Assembly: GCA_002069725.1 (NCBI GenBank)
Contig: MWBW01000007.1
Span: 1 to 64,000 of the forward strand
Direction: 5' to 3'
Length of the DNA stretch: 64,000 bases
DNA from: Firmicutes bacterium ADurb.Bin248
Lineage (GTDB): Bacteria > Bacillota > Clostridia > Christensenellales > CAG-138
Shown here in pieces: positions 26,104 through 34,265 of this stretch. The first letter of the stretch is position 1, and each line of letters begins with the position of its first letter. Below the pieces are notes generated by a model. The model searched no databases. It saw only the letters and a program-made list of their open reading frames with translations, and was not told the DNA's origin. The position numbers were made by a program, and so were the translations under genes.

Positions 26104-26703
26104 TTACGTCCCCGATAAGGGCAAAACCCTTTTCCTCACCAGCACCGTGATTTCGGAAAGCCTTGTCACGACCTCGAAGCCCTCGCGCAGATACATGTCG
26201 AGCGAGCCGGAAAAAACGTTGTGCTTGATCTTGGGCGAATCCATCGGGAACGCCTCCACGACGCCGCCGCCCCGCCGCGCGATTTCCGCGAGCGCTTCGT
26301 GCAGCGTATGGATCGCGATGCCGCGGCTTCGCCTGTGTTTATCCGTAAACAGGCAGGAGATGCGCCACTGCGGGCGATCCTCCGGCGATATGGCGAGCTT
26401 GGGATAAGTCCTCCCGCGGTCATACTGGCAGAGCACCTCGGGCGGGCCGAACTGGCACCAGCCCACGGGCGTTTCGCCCTCGTAGGCGATCAGGCCCTGC
26501 GCGCGCCCCGAGAGCGCGAGCGCCTTGTGGAACTCCCGCCTGCCCTCGGCGCCCATGCGCTGATACTCGGTGCTCCTGCACAGATAATAGACGCACCAGC
26601 ATCCGCCCCGCACGCCGCGGTGCTTGGCGAAGAGCGCCTCGAAATCCGGCCAGGTTTCCGGGGAGAGGGGCTTTACCGTGAGCACAGAGGGCTGTTTTTC
26701 CAT
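26104..26703 (-). CDS. GNAT-family N-acetyltransferase
   Basis: 199 residues from the ATG at 26703, which has GGAGG seven bases upstream. The N-terminal block FAKHRGVRGGCWCVYYLCRS and the central GRAQGLIAYEGETPVGWCQFGP are typical of a GNAT subgroup common in Bacillota. Motif A is CLFTDKHRRSRGIAIHTLHEAL. The function is unknown; members are often near stress or antibiotic-related genes. It is adjacent to but separately oriented from the RuBisCO-like operon (its end and that operon's are 130 bases apart, same strand). Confidence 0.85.
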   Translation of the reverse strand: MEKQPSVLTVKPLSPETWPDFEALFAKHRGVRGGCWCVYYLCRSTEYQRMGAEGRREFHKALALSGRAQGLIAYEGETPVGWCQFGPPEVLCQYDRGRTYPKLAISPEDRPQWRISCLFTDKHRRSRGIAIHTLHEALAEIARRGGGVVEAFPMDSPKIKHNVFSGSLDMYLREGFEVVTRLSEITVLVRKRVLPLSGT

Positions 26704-26832
26704 AAGATGCCTCCGATCGAATCGTATACCCCGCGGTGACATATCGATTGTAGGCCGGAAGGCCGCCCTGTGTCAACGCAAAGCCTTCGCTCCCCCTCTA
26801 CCCCTCCGCGCGCATCTGCGCGATTCCCCGGT

Positions 26833-28149
26833 TCACTTCATCAGGTCGAAGTTCTTCATCACATCCGGCCCAAGGCGCTCGGCCATGCGCATGAGCTCCT
26901 TGTGCGTTTTGGCGTACTCGATGAGGTCTATGCCCTGCAGCGCCGCGTCTATGGCCTGCCGCATGGATTTCGCCCCGGAATAGCTGCCATCCGGATGGCC
27001 GTGCACGCCGCCGCCCGCCGCGAGTATGATGTCCGTGCCGAGCGTATCCATGCAGTTTTTGACCACGAGCTGCGTCGTGCCGCCGGAGCAGGCGTACATC
27101 ATGGGCTTGATGTTCCACCACGGCTGCGTGAACGCCTTGAAGCTGCGGTAGAACACCTTGTAGGGGATCGGGAACTTGCCCCAGGGGTGGCCGTTGATCT
27201 GGAAGTCGCCTCCGGCGAGGCGCGTGAGCTTGCCGATGACCAGGGGCGCGGAGATGCCCGTATAGGTGGCGCTCGCATAAGCGCCCGCGAAATCGACGTG
27301 CGCGAGTATGGGCACGTTGATCTCCGGATCGTCCGCGAGCATCTTGAGCGCGGCCTGGCCCGCGGTGTAGGCGTTGAGCATGATGCAGTTCGCGCCGTAC
27401 TCTATGGCGCGCAGGGCGTTGTCCCGGATTTTATCGATGCCGTCGGTGACGTTGACGGCGTAGAGCGTGCGCTCGCCCGTTTCCTCAAAGGCCCTTTTCT
27501 CCATTTCCATGAACTTCGTCACGCGCTCCCTGAGCGGGCAGAAGCTCTCGTTCGCGGGCATGAGCTCGTCGTCCTTGATGATGTCCACGCCGCCGCGCGC
27601 CGCCTGATAAAAGATCTCCGCACCCTCGTCCGGCGTCCAGCCGATGTTGGGCTTGATCATGGCGTTGAGCAGCGGCCTGTCGTATACGCCGAGGATCTTG
27701 CGAAGCCCTTCCACGCCGAACTTCGGACCCTGGAACCGGCGCACGTACTTTTCGGGGAACGCCACGTCGATCCATTTGAGCATGCCCGACGCCGAGATGT
27801 TGCCGAACACGGTGCTGAGCATCATGGGCAGGCTCGCGCCCATGTTCGCCATCGGGAATGCGATCTGGATGACGTACATGGGCGGCTGATCCCCGGCGTA
27901 ATCCGCGCCCGCGTCCGGCACCTCGTAGATGGAAACGACCTTCGCGCCGAACGTCCTTCGCTTGTCGTCCGAATCGTTGGCGACCTTGATCCACGTGCCC
28001 GTCGTCTGCTCGTCCGCGATGGCGAGCGCAAGCTTTTCGATGCTGCTGGTCTTGACGCGCACCTGGTAGGTGCCGATGATGTAATCCTCCGAGAACGCCA
28101 CCTCGGGGAACGCGTAGTTGAGGTTCACCTCATCCAGTTTCCTGATCAT
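26833..28149 (-). CDS. RuBisCO-like protein (form IV-type large subunit homolog)
   Basis: 438 residues, full length for the family. The N-terminal domain has DEQTTGTWIKV (the Glu60/Thr65/Trp66 region of RuBisCO). The barrel has FGNIS (Asn123 equivalent), RPLLNAMIKPNIG (Lys175 kept, Lys177 replaced by Asn) and GGVDIIKDDE, which keeps the carbamylated Lys and its Asp/Glu metal ligands. Later, AHVDFAGAYA and GGDFQINGH replace the His294/Arg295 and His327 regions, while ACSGG and AAGGGVHGHP keep the phosphate loops. It should therefore bind Mg and an enolisable sugar phosphate but not fix CO2. Third gene of the GntR-controlled operon. The alignment is by eye. Confidence 0.9.
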   Translation of the reverse strand: MIRKLDEVNLNYAFPEVAFSEDYIIGTYQVRVKTSSIEKLALAIADEQTTGTWIKVANDSDDKRRTFGAKVVSIYEVPDAGADYAGDQPPMYVIQIAFPMANMGASLPMMLSTVFGNISASGMLKWIDVAFPEKYVRRFQGPKFGVEGLRKILGVYDRPLLNAMIKPNIGWTPDEGAEIFYQAARGGVDIIKDDELMPANESFCPLRERVTKFMEMEKRAFEETGERTLYAVNVTDGIDKIRDNALRAIEYGANCIMLNAYTAGQAALKMLADDPEINVPILAHVDFAGAYASATYTGISAPLVIGKLTRLAGGDFQINGHPWGKFPIPYKVFYRSFKAFTQPWWNIKPMMYACSGGTTQLVVKNCMDTLGTDIILAAGGGVHGHPDGSYSGAKSMRQAIDAALQGIDLIEYAKTHKELMRMAERLGPDVMKNFDLMK

Positions 28150-28171
28150 ACCGTTTGTTTGCTCCTTTTCG

Positions 28172-29215
28172 TTAAATCTCGATGTTTGCGAACACGTCGT
28201 CGAAGGCCGCGAGGGTCTCGTCGATCGTGCTTTCGTCGTCCGCCATGCTCGTGTAGATGCGGCTGCCCGCGAGCGTGACGAGGCCGTTGGCCGTCAGCGC
28301 CGCGCCGAACTCCTCGATGTTGTGCTGCCGCTCGGGGATCTTTTTGAAGATGTCGGAGTCCGCGGCGGACAGGTACATCACGCCCGACACCTCGAAGTGC
28401 ACGATGGAGCCCATATTCCACGCCACGAAGGGAAGACCGTATTTGCCGATGAGCTTCTTAATGCCCGCGCACAGCTTATCCCCGTTCTCGCCCGCTTTCC
28501 TCGCGGCGTCCTGCCCGACGATCTCCTTGATGGCGTAGTAACCCGCGGCGCAGCTCAGAGGGTTCGCGGAGAGCGTGCCGCCGACGTAGGCGCGCTTCTT
28601 GCCTGCCTTCACGCCCGCCGCGATGCAGCTCATCACATCCGCGCGGCCGCCCAGCCCCCCCGCCATGGGGAAGCCGCCCGCGACGATCTTGCCGAACACC
28701 GTGAGGTCCGGCCGCACGTTGAAGTAACCCTGCGCGCCGCCGGGGCCGACGCGGAAGGCCGTGACGACCTCGTCGAATATGAGCAGCGCGCCGAACTCGT
28801 CGCACAGCTCCCGCGCCTTCCGGCAATAGTCGAAATGCGCCACGCGCGTGCCGCTCTCGGGACCGAAGGGCTCGAGCAGCACCGCCGCGGTGCCGCCGTC
28901 TTTCTCGTTCTGTTCGAGCGCCTTGCGCAAGGATTCGACGCTCCCCGGATAACACTCGCGCGTGTGTGCGGTGCATTCCTTGGGGATCTCCTTGACCTTG
29001 ACGACGAAGTCCGCCCCGGCGTAAACCTCCGCGAGCGAATCGACCATGCGGGCGCCCGCCTGCTCGTAGCGCGCGTCCGGGAAACCCGCGCGCTCCCCCG
29101 CCCCTTTCTGAACGATCGCCGTAAAGCCGGCGTTGACGATCGAGGCGATCTCGCGCGGCGTGGCGATCGTCCTGTTCTCACCGGCCTTGTAGTCCCTTGC
29201 CAGCCCGAATATCAT
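28172..29215 (-). CDS. In-frame chimera: alanine dehydrogenase N-terminus fused to class III aminotransferase C-terminal part
   Basis: 347 residues. Residues 1 to about 77 (MIFGLARDYKAGENR to DFVVKVKEI) match the start of the alanine dehydrogenase family and are clearly related to the next gene upstream. From about residue 78 the protein becomes the last two thirds of a class III aminotransferase of the glutamate-1-semialdehyde type: LLEPFGPESGTRV, the PLP-binding FDEVVTAFRVGPGGAQGY, and the Schiff-base Lys in VFGKIVAGGFP. The aminotransferase lacks about its first 150 residues, and the dehydrogenase lacks its NAD domain. The start at 29215 lies 7 bases after the Ald gene. Probably a deletion product of two genes; activity doubtful. 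Confidence 0.85.
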   Translation of the reverse strand: MIFGLARDYKAGENRTIATPREIASIVNAGFTAIVQKGAGERAGFPDARYEQAGARMVDSLAEVYAGADFVVKVKEIPKECTAHTRECYPGSVESLRKALEQNEKDGGTAAVLLEPFGPESGTRVAHFDYCRKARELCDEFGALLIFDEVVTAFRVGPGGAQGYFNVRPDLTVFGKIVAGGFPMAGGLGGRADVMSCIAAGVKAGKKRAYVGGTLSANPLSCAAGYYAIKEIVGQDAARKAGENGDKLCAGIKKLIGKYGLPFVAWNMGSIVHFEVSGVMYLSAADSDIFKKIPERQHNIEEFGAALTANGLVTLAGSRIYTSMADDESTIDETLAAFDDVFANIEI

Positions 29216-29222
29216 AGCGCCC

Positions 29223-30398
29223 TCACCCTCGGCCGAGCCGGATGAAGTTGTCCGAGCGCGTGGTCGTGGCCGGCGGCGCGGAATCGAGCGGCCGCTCGGA
29301 GATGCCAAGTATGTCCTCGGGCCTGATCCATGGCTTGCCCTGTATGCCGCTGGTCTCCTCGTGGGTGAGGTAGCCTTTATAGCAGGTGAGGCTGCGCCTC
29401 CAGTACCCGTCCCGCGCGCAGGTTTCCGCGACGCCCCGGTTGAGCAGGCTCTGGATGAAGGGCAGCATTTCGGCCGCGTACGATACGCTCGTCGAGTGCG
29501 CGACCGCGCCGGGGATGTTGCTCACGCAGTAATGCACGACGCCGTTGACGACGTAGCGCGGGTTGTCGTGGTGGGTTTCATGGCTCGATTCGATGGCGCC
29601 GGGATCGTCGTTTGAAATATCCACGAGCACGCTGCCCGGCTCCATGAGCTTGAGCATCTCTTTATCGATGAGAAAATCCTTCCTTTGCTTGGGCCACTTG
29701 ACGCAGTTGACGACCATGTCCGTCTGCGGCAGCACGGATGCGATGGTTTCCCTGTTGCAGAACATCGTGTTGATGCGGGCCTGATACTTATCCGAAAGCG
29801 CGCGCAGTACGCCCACGTTGATATCCATGACCGTGACGTTCGCGCCGAGCGCGAAGAGCACGCTCAGCGCGCCCTGCCCCACGACGCCGCCGCCGAGGAT
29901 CAGCACGTTCATGCCCGGCGCGCCAGCGAAGCCTCCGACGTACTTGCCCTTGCCGCCGTTGATGCTCAGCATCGACTCGAGGCCGAAAAGAGCCCCCTGC
30001 TTGCCCGCAGCCTCGCAGTTGGGCGAGCCGTAGCGGTGGCAGTCCTCCGCCGTGAAGGCGACGCAGCCGCTTGCGAGCAGCGCGTCCACCTCCTCGGGAT
30101 GCCCCGCCGGATGGATGCAGCCCAGCACGATCTGATCCCTGCGGATCAGCGGCCATTCGCATTGCTCGAACTCCTTGACCTTGGCGAGCATGTCGCAGCG
30201 CCCGTACATTTCCTCGGCGCTGTCGACGATTTGCGCGCCAGCTTCCATGTATTTTTCATCCGGGAAGCCCGAGCCCCCGCCGCAGCCGCTTTGAGCCAAT
30301 ACCGTATGCCCGTCCGCGACGATGCTGCGCACCTCCATGGGCGTGCAGATCACGCGGTTTTCGCCTTCCTTGATATCCTTGAGAACGCCAAAGATCAT
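29223..30398 (-). CDS. Alanine dehydrogenase-family NAD(H)-dependent oxidoreductase
   Basis: 391 residues from the ATG at 30398 with GGAGG five bases upstream. The N-terminal AlaDh_PNT domain opens MIFGVLKDIKEGENRV. The Rossmann motif is VLILGGGVVGQGA near residue 170, followed by MDIN as the likely NAD-ribose-binding acid. The C-terminal IPGAVAHSTS segment fits the family. True alanine dehydrogenases have about 370 residues; this one carries a C-terminal extension. Because it travels with an aminotransferase and a RuBisCO-like protein, the substrate may not be alanine. First gene of the operon; it has a paralog whose N-terminus survives in the next gene. Confidence 0.87.
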   Translation of the reverse strand: MIFGVLKDIKEGENRVICTPMEVRSIVADGHTVLAQSGCGGGSGFPDEKYMEAGAQIVDSAEEMYGRCDMLAKVKEFEQCEWPLIRRDQIVLGCIHPAGHPEEVDALLASGCVAFTAEDCHRYGSPNCEAAGKQGALFGLESMLSINGGKGKYVGGFAGAPGMNVLILGGGVVGQGALSVLFALGANVTVMDINVGVLRALSDKYQARINTMFCNRETIASVLPQTDMVVNCVKWPKQRKDFLIDKEMLKLMEPGSVLVDISNDDPGAIESSHETHHDNPRYVVNGVVHYCVSNIPGAVAHSTSVSYAAEMLPFIQSLLNRGVAETCARDGYWRRSLTCYKGYLTHEETSGIQGKPWIRPEDILGISERPLDSAPPATTTRSDNFIRLGRG

Positions 30399-30629
30399 AA
30401 CGCCTCCGTTTTTCAATTTATCCTTATTTGTTATATCGATAAAACTGTAACCTGAAAATTGCATGCAAAGACTTTGTATGGTTTATTATCCCTGCAACCC
30501 CGCCTTCACTTCAAACCAATAGTATGGCGGTAAATACACTTCATATACGCATTTGTTGTACAATGAAACACTTTGATCGTTTATATACAAATATAACGGC
30601 AGCCGCCCGCATGCTTTATTGTATCATAT

Positions 30630-30657
30630 ATTGTATACAATATTGATAAAATGTCAA
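30630..30657 (-). promoter_or_regulatory. Promoter of the Ald/RuBisCO-like operon with overlapping GntR-type operator
   Basis: On the minus strand TTGACA (30657-30652), a 16-base spacer and TACAAT (30635-30630). A perfect 12-bp palindrome ATTGTATACAAT (30630-30641) covers the -10 box, and a related half-site ATGATACAATA follows. TTGTATACAA-type palindromes are usual operators of FadR-subfamily GntR regulators, one of which is encoded upstream, so repression by occlusion is likely. The leader to the first gene is about 225 bases and otherwise shows nothing I recognise; a further TTGTACAA palindrome lies at 30556-30563. Confidence 0.7.
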
Positions 30658-30744
30658 CCTGGTTCCGCGTGGAAGTTTTTCTCCGGGAATTTTATGGGTC
30701 TTTTGCAGGAATTTGCCTCCCCGGCTGATTTTCCCGGGGATTGT

Positions 30745-31368
30745 TCAGATATGCAGCGAGTTGCCTATGAGTATGTCCTCCACGACAGCATCTTCCGCCG
30801 CGCGCGCGTCGTGGGCTTCGATCGCTTCCAGTATTCTTTGATGGCTGGCGAGGCTTCTGGTGTTTTCGATCGAGCTGTCGTAGAAAATCAGATAGATCTC
30901 CATCTTGTTGAGGATTTCGTTCATGTATTTCTCGATGTACGGGTTCTCCGCCGCGCAGACGATCTCCCAGTGGAAACCGCGGTTGAGATAGGCGTATTGC
31001 CCCATGGAGAAATGGCGAAGGAGCGCGCGCTGCTCCTCGAGGTTTTTGTGCAGTTTCGCGAGGGAAGCCGCGCTGATGCGGTTTGCCGTGAGACGGACAG
31101 CCTGCGTCTCAAGCGCGGTGCGCACGATGTACGCCTGCCGAATGTCGCCAAGAGTGGGCTTGGCGACAAACGCGCCGCAATTGGGGACCATCTCCACGAC
31201 GCCCTCATAGCTCAATCGCGTGATGGCGCTGCGCACGGTTGTGCGGCTCGTGCCCATGGCCTTGGCAAGTTCCTCCTCCGCAATGCGGTTGCCCGGGAAA
31301 AGGGACTTGGAAACGATCTGTTCCTTAACATGGTCACAGATGCGCCTTACGGCTGTCGCGTTGCTCAT
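30745..31368 (-). CDS. GntR-family regulator, FadR subgroup (HTH + FCD)
   Basis: 207 residues from the ATG at 31368; a longer frame runs to 31620 but crosses the promoter. The winged helix spans residues 1-70 (IAEEELAKAMGTSRTTVRSA, then LSYEGVVEMVPNCGAFVA). The rest is an all-helical FCD ligand domain with the metal-binding pattern around LNRGFHWEIVCAAENP. FCD regulators bind carboxylic or sugar acids. It lies just upstream of the Ald/RuBisCO-like operon in the same direction, and its expected operator overlaps that operon's promoter. Confidence 0.9.
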   Translation of the reverse strand: MSNATAVRRICDHVKEQIVSKSLFPGNRIAEEELAKAMGTSRTTVRSAITRLSYEGVVEMVPNCGAFVAKPTLGDIRQAYIVRTALETQAVRLTANRISAASLAKLHKNLEEQRALLRHFSMGQYAYLNRGFHWEIVCAAENPYIEKYMNEILNKMEIYLIFYDSSIENTRSLASHQRILEAIEAHDARAAEDAVVEDILIGNSLHI

Positions 31369-31426
31369 GCGGGTGAATCTCCATATCGCCGTCGGCCGCC
31401 CGCGGCATCCTAAAGTGTATGTAGAT

Positions 31427-31455
31427 ATTATATCATAGCCGGCGCACAATTCCAA
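31427..31455 (-). promoter_or_regulatory. Promoter of the GntR regulator gene
   Basis: On the minus strand TTGGAA (31455-31450), 17-base spacer, TATAAT (31432-31427), about 55 bases before the start codon. Confidence 0.7.
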
Positions 31456-31658
31456 TCCTGCGCAGGACCGCTTGTTGGGGACGGGAGAAACAGGAGAAAA
31501 AGAAATGCTCGAAGGAAGGAAACCGTCGGCGGCGCCGCGAACGAGGCGAGTCGCCGACTCGAGCCGCCGTTCCAACGATTCGCGCGGGAGCCCGCTTAAC
31601 TCTTTTCCCGTTATGGGCATATATTGTATAAAACTCTATATCTTTGGAGGCTTGCCGA

Positions 31659-34145
31659 ATGATGGCCGAGCGAATGGAACACAGCTTACCGTCGGCTGAA
31701 CAAAATGGAACCGCCCGGGCGGTATATGATCGATTACGGCCCGCGTTTATCCCCAACGCCGGCCAGACGGACCCAAAGGTACGCTATTATACAAAAGGGT
31801 CGGGCCATGCATTCTATTTTACCCGGGAAGCGGCCGTATTCGGCTTTTACAAAAAGAGATCCGGGCAAGATCATCCGGCTGCTTTAAAACCCCATCCCCC
31901 AGTGCGGGGGCCGTCCCCCGATGATGAAGCTCCGCTTGAAGGTTTGGCCGTCTATCAGCAATTTATCGGTGCGAATCCCCACGTTAAAATAGAAGGACGG
32001 CATGAACAACCCGGCACGCTCAACTTCTTCACCGGCAATGATTCTTCCAAATGGAAAACCGGACTGCATCCCTGCGAAGAAATCATCTACAAAGAACTGT
32101 GGCCGGGAATAGACCTGGTTTTTCGCCACCGGAGCGGAAAGCTCAAATACGACCTGATTCTGCAGCCGGGTTCCCGCATAGAGCGTATTCGCATGGCCTA
32201 CCACGGAGTTGAAGGAATCACACTGGACCAGGCCGGAAATCTCCTCATCACCGCTGCCATGGAAACGCTGGTTGATGAAAAACCATATGGCTATCAGGAA
32301 ATCGAAGGCGAAAGGGTGCCCGTTGAAACCGGTTTTATGCTTTACAGTCAGGCCGATGGCGAGATTGTTCTGGGATTTTCAGCAGAGGCTTACGATCCCC
32401 GTTACCCGCTCGTCATTGATCCCGGGCTTGTCTATTCAACCTTCCTGGGCGGGAGCAATTATGATTATGGACGGTATATCGCGGTCGACTGCGCCGGAAA
32501 CGCATATGTTGCCGGATGGACCGATTCCAGCGATTTCCCCGCCGCCCCCGGGGCTTTTCAAATCTCGCTGAAAGGTTATAATGACGCCTTTGTCAGCAAA
32601 TTGAACTCCGATGGAAGCGCCCTCGTCTACTCGACCTTCCTTGGGGGAACCCGTACGGATGCAGGCTATGCCATCGCCGTCGACAATGCCGGAAACGCCT
32701 ATGTTACCGGGCGGACCGAATCTGCTGATTTTCCCATAACCCCCGGGGCTTTTCAAACCTCCCTGAAAGGTGTTCAGGATACCTTTGTCAGCAAATTAAG
32801 CTCCGACGGCGGCTCCCTTGTCTATTCTACCTTTCTGGGGGGAAGTCATTATGATTACGGCTACGGCATCGCTGTCGACAATTCCGGAAACGCCTATGTA
32901 ACCGGATCGACCGATTCCGGCGATTTCCCGACCACCCCCGGGGCTTTTCAAACTTCCCAGACAGGAGAGATCGATGCCTTTGTCGGCAAATTAAGCCCCG
33001 ACGGCAAAGCCCTCGTTTACTCGACCTTCCTGGGCGGAAGCCGGGAGGATAAAGGCTACGGCATCGCTGTCGACGGGCACAGAAACGCCTATGTTACCGG
33101 ACAGACTTACTCCGCCGACTTCCCGACCACATCCGGAGCGTTTCAAACCTCCCTGAAAGGTGTGCAAAATGCCTTTGTCTGCAAATTGAACCCTGACGGA
33201 AGCGCCCTTGTCTATTCTACCTATATGGGCGGAAGCAGTTATGACGAGGGATATGGCATCGCTGTTGACAGGGCCAAAAGCGCCTATATAACCGGAATTA
33301 CGCAATCTGCCGATTTCCCGGCCACTCCCGGGGCTTTTCAAACCGCCCCGAAAGGCGCTCATGATGCCTTTATCAGCAAGTTAAACCCCGACGGCAGCGC
33401 CCTTGTCTACTCAACCTTTCTGGGCGGAAGCCGGTCGGATAAAGGATATGGTATCGCAATTGATCGCGCCGGAAGCGCCTATGTGACCGGATCGACTGAT
33501 TCCGGCGATTTTCCGACCACTCCCGGGGCTTTTCAAACCTCTCTGAAAGGCGTCAACAACGCTTTTGTAAGCGCGCTGAGTCCTGACGGCGGACACCTTG
33601 TCTACTCAACCTTCCTGGGAGGAAGCAATTATGGTTATGGCTTCAGCATCGCCGTTACCGGCGCCGGAATCGCATGCGTTGCCGGATGGACTGATTCCAG
33701 CGATTTCCCGACCACCCCCGGGGCTTTTCAAACCTCTCTGAAAGGTCATACGGACGCCTTTGTATGCAAATTTTATTTCGGTAATCCGTGTATGTCAGTC
33801 GATCCCTCGGCATACGATTTCGGCCCGGAATATGTGCAAACGGCTTCCCGCCCCGCCTGGTTTACCGTTGCCAACAAGGGTGCCGGCGATCTGGTTTTAG
33901 GGACAATCGTGATAGCCGGGCCACATGCGGCCAGTTTTATCATTCAGAACGATCATTGCTCGGGGCAGACCCTGAAGCCGGGTGAGAGCTCCACGTTAAG
34001 CGTTGTCTTTTTCCCGGCCGAGGATTGTTATAAGTCGGCGTTTTTGACGATACCCAGCAACGATCCGAAATGTCGGGAATATATCGTTTCATTGATGGGA
34101 AGGGGAGTTCCCCCTGTCATATGTGGCGAGGCCAGCCCCGCATGA
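31659..34145 (+). CDS. SBBP-repeat seven-bladed propeller protein with C-terminal HYDIN/ASPM-like Ig domain
   Basis: 828 residues from the ATG at 31659, with GGAGG eight bases upstream. The N-terminal ~240 residues form the domain that often precedes SBBP repeats (FIPNAGQTDPKVRYYTKG, NFFTGND, IDLVFRHRSGKLKYDLIL). Seven 65-residue repeats follow, each like LVYSTFLGGS...AVD..GNAYVTG.T.S.DFPTTPGAFQTSLKG, forming a likely beta-propeller. The C-terminal ~110 residues are an Ig-like choice-of-anchor domain (FTVANKGAGDLVLGTI, PGESSTLSVVFFP). No signal peptide or sorting motif is visible, unusual for a normally extracellular class. The AT-richer sequence and family distribution suggest transfer. Confidence 0.85.
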   Translation: MMAERMEHSLPSAEQNGTARAVYDRLRPAFIPNAGQTDPKVRYYTKGSGHAFYFTREAAVFGFYKKRSGQDHPAALKPHPPVRGPSPDDEAPLEGLAVYQQFIGANPHVKIEGRHEQPGTLNFFTGNDSSKWKTGLHPCEEIIYKELWPGIDLVFRHRSGKLKYDLILQPGSRIERIRMAYHGVEGITLDQAGNLLITAAMETLVDEKPYGYQEIEGERVPVETGFMLYSQADGEIVLGFSAEAYDPRYPLVIDPGLVYSTFLGGSNYDYGRYIAVDCAGNAYVAGWTDSSDFPAAPGAFQISLKGYNDAFVSKLNSDGSALVYSTFLGGTRTDAGYAIAVDNAGNAYVTGRTESADFPITPGAFQTSLKGVQDTFVSKLSSDGGSLVYSTFLGGSHYDYGYGIAVDNSGNAYVTGSTDSGDFPTTPGAFQTSQTGEIDAFVGKLSPDGKALVYSTFLGGSREDKGYGIAVDGHRNAYVTGQTYSADFPTTSGAFQTSLKGVQNAFVCKLNPDGSALVYSTYMGGSSYDEGYGIAVDRAKSAYITGITQSADFPATPGAFQTAPKGAHDAFISKLNPDGSALVYSTFLGGSRSDKGYGIAIDRAGSAYVTGSTDSGDFPTTPGAFQTSLKGVNNAFVSALSPDGGHLVYSTFLGGSNYGYGFSIAVTGAGIACVAGWTDSSDFPTTPGAFQTSLKGHTDAFVCKFYFGNPCMSVDPSAYDFGPEYVQTASRPAWFTVANKGAGDLVLGTIVIAGPHAASFIIQNDHCSGQTLKPGESSTLSVVFFPAEDCYKSAFLTIPSNDPKCREYIVSLMGRGVPPVICGEASPA
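32427..33791 (+). repeat. Seven tandem 195-bp repeats encoding the propeller blades
   Basis: The period is exactly 195 bases (65 codons) with no gaps over seven copies. Blocks such as CCCGGGGCTTTTCAAAC recur nearly unchanged in each copy, so recent duplication or gene conversion is likely. Confidence 0.9.
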
Positions 34146-34265
34146 CGGAAGCGGCCGACAGGCAAAACCGATCGGCCCAAACGACTTCCTTATTTGCATG
34201 AGCGCCCGCGCCCGAACGTCGCCCTCGGGCTTTTTCCCGCGGATTGGGAAATCGCGACGGGATTG

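Noticed and set aside
32427-33791. CRISPR-like array suggested by regular repeats
   Set aside because: The 195-base period is an exact multiple of three, in frame, and encodes SBBP propeller blades; there are no short repeats with variable spacers and no cas genes.
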